Source: Excoecaria cochinchinensis (lineage: Eukaryota; Streptophyta; Magnoliopsida; Malpighiales; Euphorbiaceae). Taken from it: a stretch of DNA of 64,000 nt. The position numbers were made by a program, and so were the translations under genes. The notes beneath the pieces were generated by a model, which saw only the letters and a list, made by a program, of their open reading frames with translations, searched no databases and was not told the origin of the DNA. The DNA is taken from NCBI GenBank assembly GCA_947683425.1, contig CANTUQ010000037.1:7208501-7272500 (forward strand), in the 5' to 3' direction. Positions 44,801 to 56,589 of this stretch are shown one piece after another (positions within the stretch are counted from its first letter, which is position 1; every line of letters begins with the position of its first letter).

Positions 44801-47596
44801 TTATGTAGGAAAACTCAATTCTCTCAACTTGTCGTTGATATGATCATTGCCTACTGATTTGCCAACTTTAGATAGTTCTCTTGCCAAGATTACATATGTG
44901 AGCAAACTCAAAGTACAGTTTCTGGATTCCATAAGATAGAGAAACTCCATGCACAGATCTGGATCTCCATACTGCAATAACCCATCAACCAAAACTGTCC
45001 AAACAATGAGATCACTATTCCATTGTTGCTCAAGCAAGTTCTGAAATATACTCTGAGCTTCTTCCACCCGACTTACTCTACAAAGTGCACAAATGAGTAA
45101 CTTATAGATAGACAGAGAAAGCTTGAAGCCTTGTACTGCCATCAGATTGAATATTTCCAAAGCAAGATTCACTTCTAGATTCCTACAGTGAGCAACTAAC
45201 AATGAGCAGAAGATTTCCGTACTAGGAGACAAGCCTTTTTCTTTCATATTCTGTACCAATTGACTTGCCTCAAAGGATCTACCTGCTCTACACAAGCCAC
45301 TGACTAAAGTGCTGTACATTTCGACAGTTGGTTCACATCTGTTCTCTGACAGCCTAGATAAAAGATCAAAAATCAATTCAACAATAGTACCTCTCTCATC
45401 TGAAATGCAATTATACACTGTTTCATTTTGGGCGATAACCCTTTGTGAGAGTAACTCACGTTCCTTTTGCAATCCTTTCAACAGTACAGTGTATGTTCGG
45501 TAGTTTGGTGTGCAACCCATCTCAACCATCTGCCGAAGAAGTATAAATGCATGATCTACCCTACCAAGCAAAACAAAACCATCAATAAGTGACGTATATG
45601 TAATCACGTCAGGGTCCAATCCTTTCATCTCCATTTCTTGGAGTAATCTCTCTGCAGCATCAGCCTTGCCTTCGAGACATAAGCCATATATAAGAGAACT
45701 ATATGTGTGAACATTCGCCAAACAATTTTTCTGTTCCATTTCATGAAAAATCTCAAATGCTAAATTGCTTGCACGGTTCTTACAAAGCCCGTGAATCAAA
45801 GATGTGTAAGTGATGGTGTTTGGTTGTAATCCTTGCTCTGCCATCTTAGCACAAAATCTCTCGATCTCAGAAACATTATTATCATTAGATAAGCCAGTTA
45901 AAATGGCATTATAAGTTTCAACACTAGGAGAACAGTCATTTTCTTCCATCCTCTCAAATAATGACAAGGCAACATCCATCTTCCCCTCTTTGCAGTAACC
46001 ATCAATCATGGCAGTGTAAGTCCATTGATTCGGGCTTATGCCACATTTAACCATTTCTATGAAAAGATTAGTAGCTGAATCCAATTTACCCCCTTTGCAA
46101 AAGCCTGAAATAAGTTCACAGTAGGTCCTCTCATCAGGTTTACAGCCACTCTCCTTCATCATGTACAAAAATCTCATAGCATGATTATGATACCCCTGCT
46201 TGAGATTTTCAACAATGAGTGTGTTATATGTCACGACAGTTGGAGATGGACCAACTGTAAGCATTTTATTGAAAACCACCATTGCCTTCTCTATATCATC
46301 CATCGCAAACAATCCCTTTATAATCTGATTGTATGTTTGTGCATTTGCTATGGTAACATGTGCCTCCATCCAATCAAAAATCTTCAAAGCAGTGCTGAAT
46401 TTTTGTTCCACAAACAGTTCATTTATCAATGCATTATATGTAACTGTTCCAGGAACTAAACCTTCCCTAAGCATTTTGTGGTACAGCCCTATTGCCACTT
46501 CCATTTTCCCTGCCCGAAACAATGCACTTATAAGAGCTGTATATGTTTGCACATTTGGACTACAACCCCTATTCTTCATACTAATCACAAGATTAATGGC
46601 TTCATTCACACGCCCAATATCGCACAAAGAAGTAATTGGTGCTGTATACGTGTGTACAGTTGGTTCAATCCCTTTTTCAGTCATTTCTCTAAGCATATGC
46701 ATTGCTTTATCAATTCTCCCTTCATTGCACAACCCATTGATCAGAGTTGAATAAGTGACTGAATTAGGATCACAGCCATTCTCAACCATCCTATTGAAAA
46801 CTTTGAAAGCTTTATCCAAATTTCGATTCCTACAATACCCAAGAATCAATGAAGTATATGTGAACACATCAGGGTACATATCAAACTGAAAAATCTTATT
46901 GAAAACCAACATAGCCTCCTGAACTTTCCCTTTCTTACACAAAATATTAATCACAGTATTAAATGTCAGCAAACTGGGTTTAACCCCACTTCTCAAAACT
47001 AGAGCATACACATTTTGAGCTAAACTAACCATGTCGAACTTCCCCAACTGAAGCAAAAGAGTATTAAAACTGTACAAAGTAAACCCAAAAACACCATTAG
47101 CACTAACTTCATTCAAATACTCAATTACCCTTTTAAGCTCATTCTCATTTCTACAAGCTTTGATCATCAGAATCCTAACATGGTCAGCAGGAGCAAAGAT
47201 TCGATCCTTCACAAGCCTATTTAGCATTGAAACAAAACAGAGCATATCATGTTTGTAAAAATGTCTCCTTGAAATCCAAAAAAAGAATTGAAGGGCGGTG
47301 TGAGTATTGTTGTGGGTATTAATGACTTGGGAAACATGGTGAGGTCTGAGAGAAGAGGAGAGCTGGTAAAGCTCAGGATTTTTGGGCCAGCAAGAATCGT
47401 CTGATAAAAGGTGGAGAACTTTGGAGATTAAGTTGGGGAAGCGGGGTTTAGAAGAGAAATAGATGGGGTTTTTGGGAGGGAATGGAGATTTGAGAAAGGG
47501 CTTAAACACAGTGGTGGAGGTAGTGTGTCCTTTTTCCTGAAAGATGTATATTGGGAATGAAAGGAACTGGGAATAGTTTTGAAAAGCCCTTGTCAT
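44801..47596 (-). CDS. P-class pentatricopeptide repeat protein (At5g65560-like)
   Basis: A single uninterrupted reading frame of 931 aa from the ATG at 47596. About 20-21 tandem 35-residue P-type repeats fill roughly residues 160-900, such as those starting VTYSTLINGLC, QTYTALISAL and ITYTSLIDGF. No E, DYW or SMR domain follows. P-class proteins bind organelle RNA one base per repeat and help its processing or translation. The N-terminal ~90 residues are Ser/Lys/Pro/Phe-rich, fitting a mitochondrial or plastid presequence. The first ~23 residues (MTRAFQNYSQ to EKGH) come from a duplicated HSP90 exon 8 fragment, so the start is new or wrong. No other in-frame ATG occurs before the repeat-flanking region. 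The repeat after TYTVLLKG is stretched by a ~24-residue insert. Confidence 0.9.
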   Translation of the reverse strand: MTRAFQNYSQFLSFPIYIFQEKGHTTSTTVFKPFLKSPFPPKNPIYFSSKPRFPNLISKVLHLLSDDSCWPKNPELYQLSSSLRPHHVSQVINTHNNTHTALQFFFWISRRHFYKHDMLCFVSMLNRLVKDRIFAPADHVRILMIKACRNENELKRVIEYLNEVSANGVFGFTLYSFNTLLLQLGKFDMVSLAQNVYALVLRSGVKPSLLTFNTVINILCKKGKVQEAMLVFNKIFQFDMYPDVFTYTSLILGYCRNRNLDKAFKVFNRMVENGCDPNSVTYSTLINGLCNEGRIDKAMHMLREMTEKGIEPTVHTYTAPITSLCDIGRVNEAINLVISMKNRGCSPNVQTYTALISALFRAGKMEVAIGLYHKMLREGLVPGTVTYNALINELFVEQKFSTALKIFDWMEAHVTIANAQTYNQIIKGLFAMDDIEKAMVVFNKMLTVGPSPTVVTYNTLIVENLKQGYHNHAMRFLYMMKESGCKPDERTYCELISGFCKGGKLDSATNLFIEMVKCGISPNQWTYTAMIDGYCKEGKMDVALSLFERMEENDCSPSVETYNAILTGLSNDNNVSEIERFCAKMAEQGLQPNTITYTSLIHGLCKNRASNLAFEIFHEMEQKNCLANVHTYSSLIYGLCLEGKADAAERLLQEMEMKGLDPDVITYTSLIDGFVLLGRVDHAFILLRQMVEMGCTPNYRTYTVLLKGLQKERELLSQRVIAQNETVYNCISDERGTIVELIFDLLSRLSENRCEPTVEMYSTLVSGLCRAGRSFEASQLVQNMKEKGLSPSTEIFCSLLVAHCRNLEVNLALEIFNLMAVQGFKLSLSIYKLLICALCRVSRVEEAQSIFQNLLEQQWNSDLIVWTVLVDGLLQYGDPDLCMEFLYLMESRNCTLSLLTYVILARELSKVGKSVGNDHINDKLRELSFPT

Positions 47597-47922
47597 CACG
47601 CTGAAAGCTGGCAACAAAATTCACAAAAACTGTAAGTTTTGAAATCTAAGTGGAATAGCAAAGGGCCACTTCAACAGAGAAACTAGATCCCAAGGTATAA
47701 CGTAAGGTGAGTTCCTCTTGGAATAAGCTTCTCAGGCTCTGTCTCCACACGAATGACATAGGAGCTAGCATTGGCCCCACTTTCCCGTACATATTGTTTC
47801 CCAGATTTTGGGCTTTTTGTTGAGACAACCACCTAAAGTTACAAAGACAATCAGCCAAATCGCAGAGGAACTTCTAAATTCAAGGTTAACATGAACAGTA
47901 TCATAAAAACATTGACAAATTT
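47527..47922 (-). pseudogene. Duplicated HSP90 fragment (intron 6 end, exon 7, intron 7, exon 8 part)
   Basis: The block matches 34232-34665 of the HSP90 gene in the same orientation. A copy of exon 7 (47832-47689, exactly 144 bp like the original) is still nearly full. It is followed by the intron and a shortened exon 8 (from 47600) with about 28 bp deleted. The exon 7 donor is lost (gt to at). Introns are kept, so it came from DNA duplication, not from mRNA. Its exon 8 end runs into the PPR reading frame and supplies the PPR's first ATG. Confidence 0.88.
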
Positions 47923-48300
47923 GATCTTCTTCCGGGAAACCTATCTGCTGCAATGTGAAAAATCATTGAGATAGAAACTGAGATATAAATAAAATTACAC
48001 TGTTTTCCTAAAAGAAAGGGGAAAAATACAGAGGCAGCAACTATATACCAACCAACCTAAATAAGCAGTCTCAGCAATTGAATCCAAAAACAAAACCAAT
48101 ATCATCTGAAGCTGAATTGTTAAGGGGATCATCTGAAGGCGTATTGTGCATTCGGATATGTTTTTATTTTCAGTTTTTTGGTTTTTTTTTTTCAAATAAA
48201 ATCAAAACATGTTTGGTACACTATTTTTCATTTGAATTTTTACAAAAATTTAAAAAATTAATTTTTTCTTTTAAAACAGAAAATAAAAATTTTCAAATAT
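47923..48300. other. Intergenic between HSP90 fragment and GGT-rich arrays
   Basis: No gene is seen. A stretch from about 48145 (cattcggatatg, atgtttggtaca) already resembles the AT-rich boundary sequences of the arrays that follow. Confidence 0.5.
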
Positions 48301-50830
48301 GTTAAGTAAGAGTGTGTTCGGTAAAATTGTAAGTTTTTAGTTTTTTTATTTTTAAAATCTAAAAACTATTTTTAGTTTTTGTTATTTATTTTTTAGAAAC
48401 TGTTTTATACATTTAAAAATTTTATCATATTTTTTAATTATTTATGTATATTATAATAATAATTTTGGTAGTGGCAGTGACGGCAGAGGCATTGTGGTGG
48501 TGGCGGTGGTGGTTGAAGTGACGGTGGTGTGGTAGTGGTCGATGTGACGGCGGTGTGGTTGTGGTGGTAGCGGCGGCAGTGTGATGGTAGTTGTGGCGGC
48601 GGCGGCGGCGTGGTGGCAGCGGTGTGGTGGTGTGGTTGTAGTGGTGGCGACGGTGATAGCAGTGTGATTGTGATTGTGATGGTGGAGGCGGTATGATTGT
48701 GGTGGCCGGCGGTAGTGGCGTGGTGGTGGCAGCGGTGTTGGCGGAGGCGTGGTGGTAGCGGCGGCGGTGGCAGCAGCGTGGCGGTGGCAGCGGTAATGGC
48801 GGAGGCATGGTGGTGGCAACAGCGGCGGCAATGGTGGTGACAGCGGCGGTGGCAGAGGCGTGATGGTGGCAGTAAAGGCGGCAATGATGGTAGCGGTGTG
48901 CTGGTAGTAGCGGCGGTAACGATAATAAGAATAAATTAGCAAAATCATAAAAATTACATTTTGAAAATTTTTAGTTTCTGTTTAGATATGAAAATCACTT
49001 TTTAGTTTTTTATTTTTAAAATTTAAAAACTATTTTTAGTTTTTATTATTTATTTTTTAGAAAACTGTTTCATATATATAAAAATTTTATCATTTTTTTT
49101 TAATTATTCATGTATATTATAATAATGACTTTGGTGATAGCATTGACAACAGCTATGGTATCGTTGTGGTGGAGGCGGCGGCAGCGTGGTGGTGGAGGCG
49201 GTGGCAGCATAGTAGTGGCGGATGTGGTGGTAATGGTGGGGGATCGACAGCATAGTGGTGGTGGAGGCGAAGGCAGCGTGGTGGTAGCTGAGGCAATAGC
49301 AGCGTGGTGGTGGAGGCGGCAACAACGTGGTGGTGGTAGAGGCAGCGGCAGTATGGTGGTTGCAGAGGCAGTAGCGGCGTCGTGGTGGTGGTGGTGGTGG
49401 TGGTGGTGATAGAGGCGGTGACAACGTGGTAGTGGTAGAGGCAGCAAATGTGTGGTGGCAGTCAGCGATGTGGCGGCGGTGTGGTAGTGATGGAGGAGGC
49501 GTGGTGATGGTGGAGGCGGCGGCGGCATGGTGGTGTGAGAGGCGGCGTGGTGGCAGCGAAGGCATGGTGGCGGTGTGGTGGCGGCGGTGTGGTGGCGGCG
49601 GTGGTGGTGGAGGCGGCGTCGGCGTGGTGGTCGTAGAGGTGCGGCATGGTGGTGGCGGAGGCGTGGTGGTGGCAATAGCGGCGGCGGTAGCGATGGTGGC
49701 AGTGTGGTAATAGTGGTGGTAATAAAGAGAAAGTAGTAAAATTCTAAAAACCTAATTTTAAAGAATTGTATTTTCTGTTTTAAATGTGAAAATCAGTTTT
49801 TTAAATTTTTGAAAAAATTGAAACGAAAAGTAATTTACCGAACGTATTTTGGTTTTATTAAAAAAAAAACAAAAAACCAAAAACAAAATTCTACCCGAAC
49901 GCATTTTAGAATTTTACTACTTTATCTTTATTACTACCACTATCACCACACTACCACAATCGCTGCAGCCGCCGCTGTTGCCACCACCACGCCTCCGCTG
50001 CCACCATGCCGTGCCTCCACCACCACCATGCCGATGCTGCCTCCACCACCATTGCTGCCACCATGCCGCAGCCTCCTCCTCCACCACCACGCCTCCGCCG
50101 CCACCACACAGCCTCCACCACCACCATGCTGCAGCCGCCTCCCTGCCGTCGTCTCCACCACTACCACGCCTTTTCCTCCACCACTACCACGCCACCGCCA
50201 TACCGCTGCCACCTCCACCGCCACACCACCACACTGCCACCACCTCTATCACCACCACCACCACCACCACATCACTACCTCCTTCTCCACCACTACGCCG
50301 CTGCCGCCTTCGCCACCACCATGCTGTCGTCGCCTTTACCACCACCACGTTGTCGCTGCCTCCACCACCACGCTGTTGTCACCTCAGCCACCACTATGCT
50401 GTCGTTGCCTCTACCACCACCATACTGTCTATGCCCCCACCACTACGTCGCTGTCACCTCCAACACCACCATGTTGTCGCCACCTCCACCACTACCGTCA
50501 CTGCCGCCGCCTCCACCACCACCACACCGCTGCCACCTCCACCACCACCATGTTGCCACCGCCTCTACCACGACCGCCACCTCCACCATCATGTTGTTGC
50601 CGCTGCCACCACAACGACATCGTCGCTACTATCACTGCTACCACCAAAATCATTATTATAATGTACATGAATATTTAAAAAATATACATGAATAATTAAA
50701 AAATATGATAAATTTTTTATATATAAAACACAATTTTCCAAAAAATAAATAATAAAAACTAAAAATAGTTTTTAGATTTTAAAAATAAAAAAATAAAACC
50801 CTACAACTTTACCAAACATACTCTAAGCTA
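48301..50830. repeat. GGT/GGC-rich arrays in opposite orientations with AT-rich inverted flanks
   Basis: Two G-rich arrays of degenerate ggtggcggtggt units (48464-48925 and 49128-49725) are followed by a C-rich array (49925-50640) that is the same sequence inverted. AT-rich flanks such as tttaaaatctaaaaactatttttagttttt (split here into tttaaaatctaaaaac and tatttttagttttt) start each unit (48340, 49010) and close the last one in inverted form (50757). Boundary motifs ttcggtaaa and tttaccgaac/tttaccaaac occur at 48314, 49836 and 50803. The structure is a large imperfect foldback. Many His/Pro/Thr- or Gly/Val-rich open frames here are artefacts. Confidence 0.85.
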
Positions 50831-51763
50831 ATCAAAACTTCAAGTTGTGTTTCAATTAATTAAAAATTACCATGCACAGATTTCAACAAGCCTGATCCTA
50901 GTTAATATCCACAATATTTTCATTAAACCATCAAATCTAATAATAGGTACTATGACCAGATAACAATTCATCCATAAATCTTTTTTTAAGAACTTTTGCT
51001 CATCCCACTGTCAATGTTTTCATAACCACATTGGATGTAAAATTTGAGTGCCAACAAGTTCATAGTTCAACTAGTTCGACCAGGTTCAATCGTCATTTTT
51101 TTTTATTAGAAAATAAAATTATTTGTAACTATGAAATGTTGTAACCATGCACATGATTATTTGAAGAGTCTGTGTCATGATTTGCATATTCTAGAACAAA
51201 TCAAAGATTATCATACTTGAGCGAACCAATTAATGAGCCAATATATGGTCATCCAATCAATTAAAAAGGGAAAAATTTTGCAATGATTGAACCAGCAATT
51301 TCCTTTCTTTTCCCCAGTTTGCCAGCAACTAAACATAATAACCAAAGCCAATGAAAACGGTATGGAAATTTGATCAAATATATGTAAAATGGCAATAGAA
51401 CAAATTCATCAATCTGCACTCAGCAGCTTCCATACCCATTTATCAAGAGATTAATGAAATTAGAAGAAAGAAAGAGATTAATGAAATTAGACCAGCAGCT
51501 TCCACTAAAGCAATTTGTTCCAAGAACAAATGAGAATCAAGAGATAAATGAAATTAGAAAAAACAGAGAGAAGAGAGAGAGAGAGAGAGAGAAATATATA
51601 TACTGGAAAACAAGACAGGTGATCGGCAATGGAGGTTGTGAATGGCGGCCGGCCAAGGAAAAAGAAGTTGGTGGTTTTACATGAGAGGGGCAGAATAGTA
51701 AAAACAGAAGGCATTTTGTTTTATAATTGAAATCTAATATATGAGGCTTTTTAGAGCCACACA

Positions 51764-51980
51764 CACACATTACATCACACACAAACACACACATTAGATC
51801 ACACACACAAACACACACACACACACACACATTAGATCACACACACAAACACACACATACATTAGATCATACACACAAACACACACACACACACACACAT
51901 TAGATCATACACACAAACACACACACACACACACACATTAGATCACACACATTATATCACACACACACAAACACACACAT
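51764..51980. repeat. CA-type minisatellite array 1
   Basis: Degenerate units of attagatcacacacacaaa-type sequence with runs of (ca)n. Confidence 0.9.
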
Positions 51981-52731
51981 GACTATTTGAGTGACAACTA
52001 ATTCATGGTTCAACTGCTTCGATCAGGTTCAATATTCTTTTTTTAAATTAGAAAATAAAATTATTTATAACTATGATATGTTGCAACCATGCACATGATT
52101 ATTTGAAGAGTCTATGTCATGATTTGCATATTCTAGAACAAATCAAAGATTATCATACTTGAGCAAACCAATTAATAAGCCAATATATGGTCATCCAATC
52201 AATTAAAAAGGGAAAATTTTTGCAATGATTGAACCAGCATCTTCCTTCCTTTTTCTCAATTTGCCAGCAACTAAACACAATAACCAAAGCCAATAAAAGG
52301 GATATGGAAATTCGATCAAATATATGTAAAATGGCAATAGAAAAATTCATCAATTTGTACTCAACAGCTTCCATACCCATTTATCAAAAGATTAATGAAA
52401 TTAGAAGAAAGAAAGAGATTAATGAAATTAGACCAGCAACTTCGACTAAAGCAATTTGTTCTAAGAACAAATGAGAATCAAGAGATAAATGAAATTAGAA
52501 AAAAGAGAGAAAAAAAAAAGAAAAAGAGAGAGCGAGAGAGAGAGAGAGAAATATATATACTGAAAAACAAGATAGGTGATCGGCAATGGAGATTATGAAT
52601 GGTGGCCGGCCAAGGAAGAAGAAGATGGTGGTTTTAAATGAGAGAGGCGGAACAAGCAATGGATTTCAAGCAGAAAGAGAAGGCATTCTTTTTATAATTG
52701 AAATCTAATATACGAGACTTATTGGAGCCAC

Positions 52732-53261
52732 ACAAATTAGATAACACACACACACACTCATTAGATCACAAACACAAACACACACACACACATTAGATCA
52801 CACGCATAAACACACACACACACACACATTAGATCACACGCATAAACACACACACACACACACACACACACATTAGATAACAGACACAGACACAAACACA
52901 CACACACACACACACACACACATATTAGTTCACAAACACAAACAAAAACACACACGCGCACACACATTAGATCACACACACGCACACACACATTTGATCA
53001 CACACACACATTAAATCACACACAAAAACACACACACCGATACACACACACACATATTAGATCACACATACACACACACATTAGATCACACACAAACACG
53101 CGCGCGCACATACGTACACATACGCACATTAGATCACACACACAAACACACACATACACACACACACACACACATTAGATCACATACACACAAACACACA
53201 TATTGAATTACACGTACAAACACACACACACACACACACATACACACACACATTAGATGAG
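52732..53261. repeat. CA-type minisatellite array 2
   Basis: The same cattagatcacacaca-based units as array 1. It includes short cgcgcg insertions near 53100. Confidence 0.9.
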
Positions 53262-53348
53262 AGAGGCGGAACAAGCAATGGATTTCAAGTAGAAAGAGAA
53301 GGCATTCTTTTTATAATTGAAATATAATATACGAGGCTTTTTGGAGCC

Positions 53349-54169
53349 ACACACATTAGATCACACATACACACACACATTAGATCACACACACACACAA
53401 AAACATTAGATCACAAAAACAAACACACACACACACACACACATTAGATCACACACACGATTACACACACACGCGCACACACTCACACACATATTAGATC
53501 ACACGCACAAACACACACACACACACTAGATCACACAAACAAACACACACACGATCACACACACACACAAACACATTAGATCACGCATACGAACACACAC
53601 ACATTAGATAACACGCAAAATCACACACATACACACATTAGATCACACACACGCACAAATATTAGATCACACACACAAATGCACACACATTAGATCTCAC
53701 ACACAAACACATACACACAGACACACACCTTAAATCACACACACAAATACAAACACACACACACACATTAGATCACACACACAAACACACACACCGAAAC
53801 ACACACACACACAGATTAGATCACAGATACAAACACACACACACATTAGATCACACACAAACACACACACACATTATATCACACAAACACACACACACAC
53901 GCACATTAGATCACACACACACACACGTACATTAGATCACACACACACCCACGCACATATTGAATCACACACACACATATTAGATCACAGATACAAACAC
54001 ACATATACATGCACATTAGATCACATACACACACACACACATATTGAATCACACACACACAAATATTAAATCACACACATATTAGATCACACATACACAA
54101 ATACTAGATCACACAAACAAACACACACTGGATCACAAAGACAAACACACACACACACACTATGACCCC

Positions 54170-54200
<31 letters not shown>

Positions 54201-54208
54201 ACATTATA
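53349..54208. repeat. CA-type minisatellite array 3 with a poly-C run
   Basis: The longest array. Near its end lies a run of 21 C (54166-54186) followed again by (ac)n. The exact run length is liable to sequencing error. Confidence 0.9.
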
Positions 54209-54850
54209 TACACTTAATATAAATTTAGAAGGGTCATGATTTGCATATTTTAAAACAAATCAAAGATTATCATACTTGAGCAAACCAATTAATGAGCCAA
54301 TATATGGTCATCCAATCAATTAAAAAGGGAAAAATTTTATAATTATTGAACCAGTAACTTCCTTCCTTTTCCCAAATTTGCCAGCAACTAAACACAATAA
54401 CCAAAGCCAATGAAAAGAGTATGGAAATTTAATCAAATATATGTAAAATGGAAATAAAATAAATTCATCAATCTGCACTCAGCAGCTTCCATATTTATTT
54501 ATAAGGAGATTAATGAAATTAAAAGAAAGAAAGAGATTAATGAAATTAGATCAGCAGCTTCCACTAAAGCAATTTGTTCCAAGAACAAATAAGAATCAAG
54601 AGATAAATGAAATTAGAAAAATGAGAGAAAAAAAAAGAGAAAGAGAGCAAGAAAGAGAGAAAGAAATATATATACCAGAAAATAAAATAGGTGATCGGCA
54701 ATGTAGGTTGTGAATGGTGGCCGGCCAAGGAAAAAGAAGATGGTGGTTTTAAATGAAAGAGGTGGAACAAGCAGTGGATTTCATGCAGAAAGAGAAGGCA
54801 TTCTTTTTATAATTAAAATCTAATAAACGAGGCTTTTTGCAGCCGCAGCC

Positions 54851-55437
54851 ACACACACACACACACACACACACATTAGATCACACGCACAAACACACAC
54901 ACATTCACACACTAGATCACACACACACACACATATTAGATCATGCATACAAACACACATTAGATCACACACACAAACACACGTACACACATTAGATCAC
55001 ACAAACAAACACACACACTCACACATTATATCAAACACACAATAGATCACACACACAAACATATTAGATCACACACACAAATACAATCACACACACACAT
55101 TAGATCACACACACAAACACACAGACCAAACACACACATAATCACACATTAGATCACACACACAAACACACACACCTAAATACACACACACACACACATT
55201 AGATCACACAAACAAACACACACACACACAGACACATTAGATCATGCACAAAGACGCGCGCGCGCGCACACACACATTAAATCACACACACAAACACACA
55301 CACACACACAAATACACATGCACATACACGCATATTAGATCACATATACACACATATTAGATCACACACACACGCATTAGATCACACACACACACACACA
55401 TTAGATCACACAGATAAACACGCACACACACTATATA
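54851..55437. repeat. CA-type minisatellite array 4
   Basis: The attagatcacacaca-type units continue, with a cgcgcgcgcgc tract near 55255-55268. Confidence 0.9.
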
Positions 55438-56049
55438 CACTAAAAAAAATTGTGAAGGGTCATACTTTGCATATTCTATAACAAATCAAAGATTATCATA
55501 CTTGAGCAAACCAATTAATGAGCCAATATATGGACATCCAATTAATTAAAAAGGGAAAAATTTTGCAATTATTGAACCAGCAACTTCCTTCCTTTTCCCC
55601 AATTTGCCAGCAACTAAACACAATAACTAAAGCCAATAAAAAGGGTATGGAAATTTGATCAAATATATATAAAATGGCAATAGAAAAAATTCATTAATCT
55701 GCACTCAGCAGCTTCTATACCCATTTATCAAGAGATTAATGAAATTGAAGAAAGAAACAGATTAATAAAATTGGACCAGCAGCTTCCACTAAAGCAATTT
55801 ATTCCAAGAACAAATGAGAATCATGAGATAAAATGAAATTAGAAAAAAGAGAGAAAAACAAAGAGAAAGAAAGAGCGAGAGATAGAGAGAGAAAAATATA
55901 TATACCAAAAAACAAGATAGGTGATCGGCAATATAGGTTGTGAATGGTGGCCAGCTAAGGAAGAAGAAGTTGGTGGTTTTAACTGAGAGAGGCATAACGA
56001 GCAGTGGATTTCAAGCAGAAAGAGCAGGCATTCTTTTTAAAATTAAAGT

Positions 56050-56470
56050 CACACACATTAGATCACACACACACACATACAATAGATCATACGCATAGAC
56101 ACACACACACACACATTAGATCATACACACAAACACACACACACATACATTAGATTATACGCATAAGCGCACACACACACACACATACACACACATTATA
56201 ACACACACACAAACACACAGACATTAGATCACACACACACATTAGACCACACCCACACACACACACACACACATTAGATTACACACACAAACACACACAC
56301 ATAAACTCACACACACACATTAGACCACACCCACAAACACACACACGCATACAACCACATTAGATCACATACAAAACACACACACCTTAGATCACACACA
56401 CAAACACACATACATTAGATCACACACACACATTAGATCACACCCACAAACACACACACACATATTAGAT
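56050..56470. repeat. CA-type minisatellite array 5
   Basis: This last array ends in a direct join to retroelement leader sequence at about 56470. Confidence 0.85.
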
Positions 56471-56577
56471 CACACCCAACTCAAATCCGAAAAACAAGAT
56501 CGTCCGCTTTGGCCAACGCTAAACTATACAGGCACACTTTGAAACATCTAGCCAACCAGAACCGACTAAATTGGAGC

Positions 56578-56589
56578 TCTGATACCACT
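56578..56589 (-). promoter_or_regulatory. Primer binding site, tRNA-iMet type
   Basis: TGGTATCAGAGC on the minus strand, next to a GGGTGTTATA LTR end, matches the initiator Met tRNA. Confidence 0.8.

Larger units (their letters stand above)
51060..56050. repeat. Four tandem ~0.65-kb units separated by CA-type arrays
   Basis: Units at about 51060-51763, 52000-52731, 54226-54846 and 55451-56046, with a partial unit at 53262-53348, share the same sequence: gatttgcatattctagaac, then cttgagcaaaccaatta, agattaatgaaattag, a (ga)n tract, gtgatcggcaatg and ggccggccaagg. Each is followed by a CA-rich array. Short open frames starting MKLEERKRLMKLDQQL recur in the units but are Lys/Glu-rich translations of purine repeats and are not supported as genes. 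Confidence 0.9.

Noticed and set aside
48434..50695. Long His/Pro/Thr- or Gly/Val-rich open frames on both strands
   Set aside because: Several frames are open at once because the DNA is a degenerate GGT/GGC repeat. There is no promoter, intron or non-repetitive part.
51537..52991. Cys/Val-rich frames from CA arrays
   Set aside because: They are translation of (CA)n/(GT)n only.
54166..54186. Poly-C run as a functional element
   Set aside because: It lies inside a CA array and homopolymers of this kind are common sequencing artefacts.
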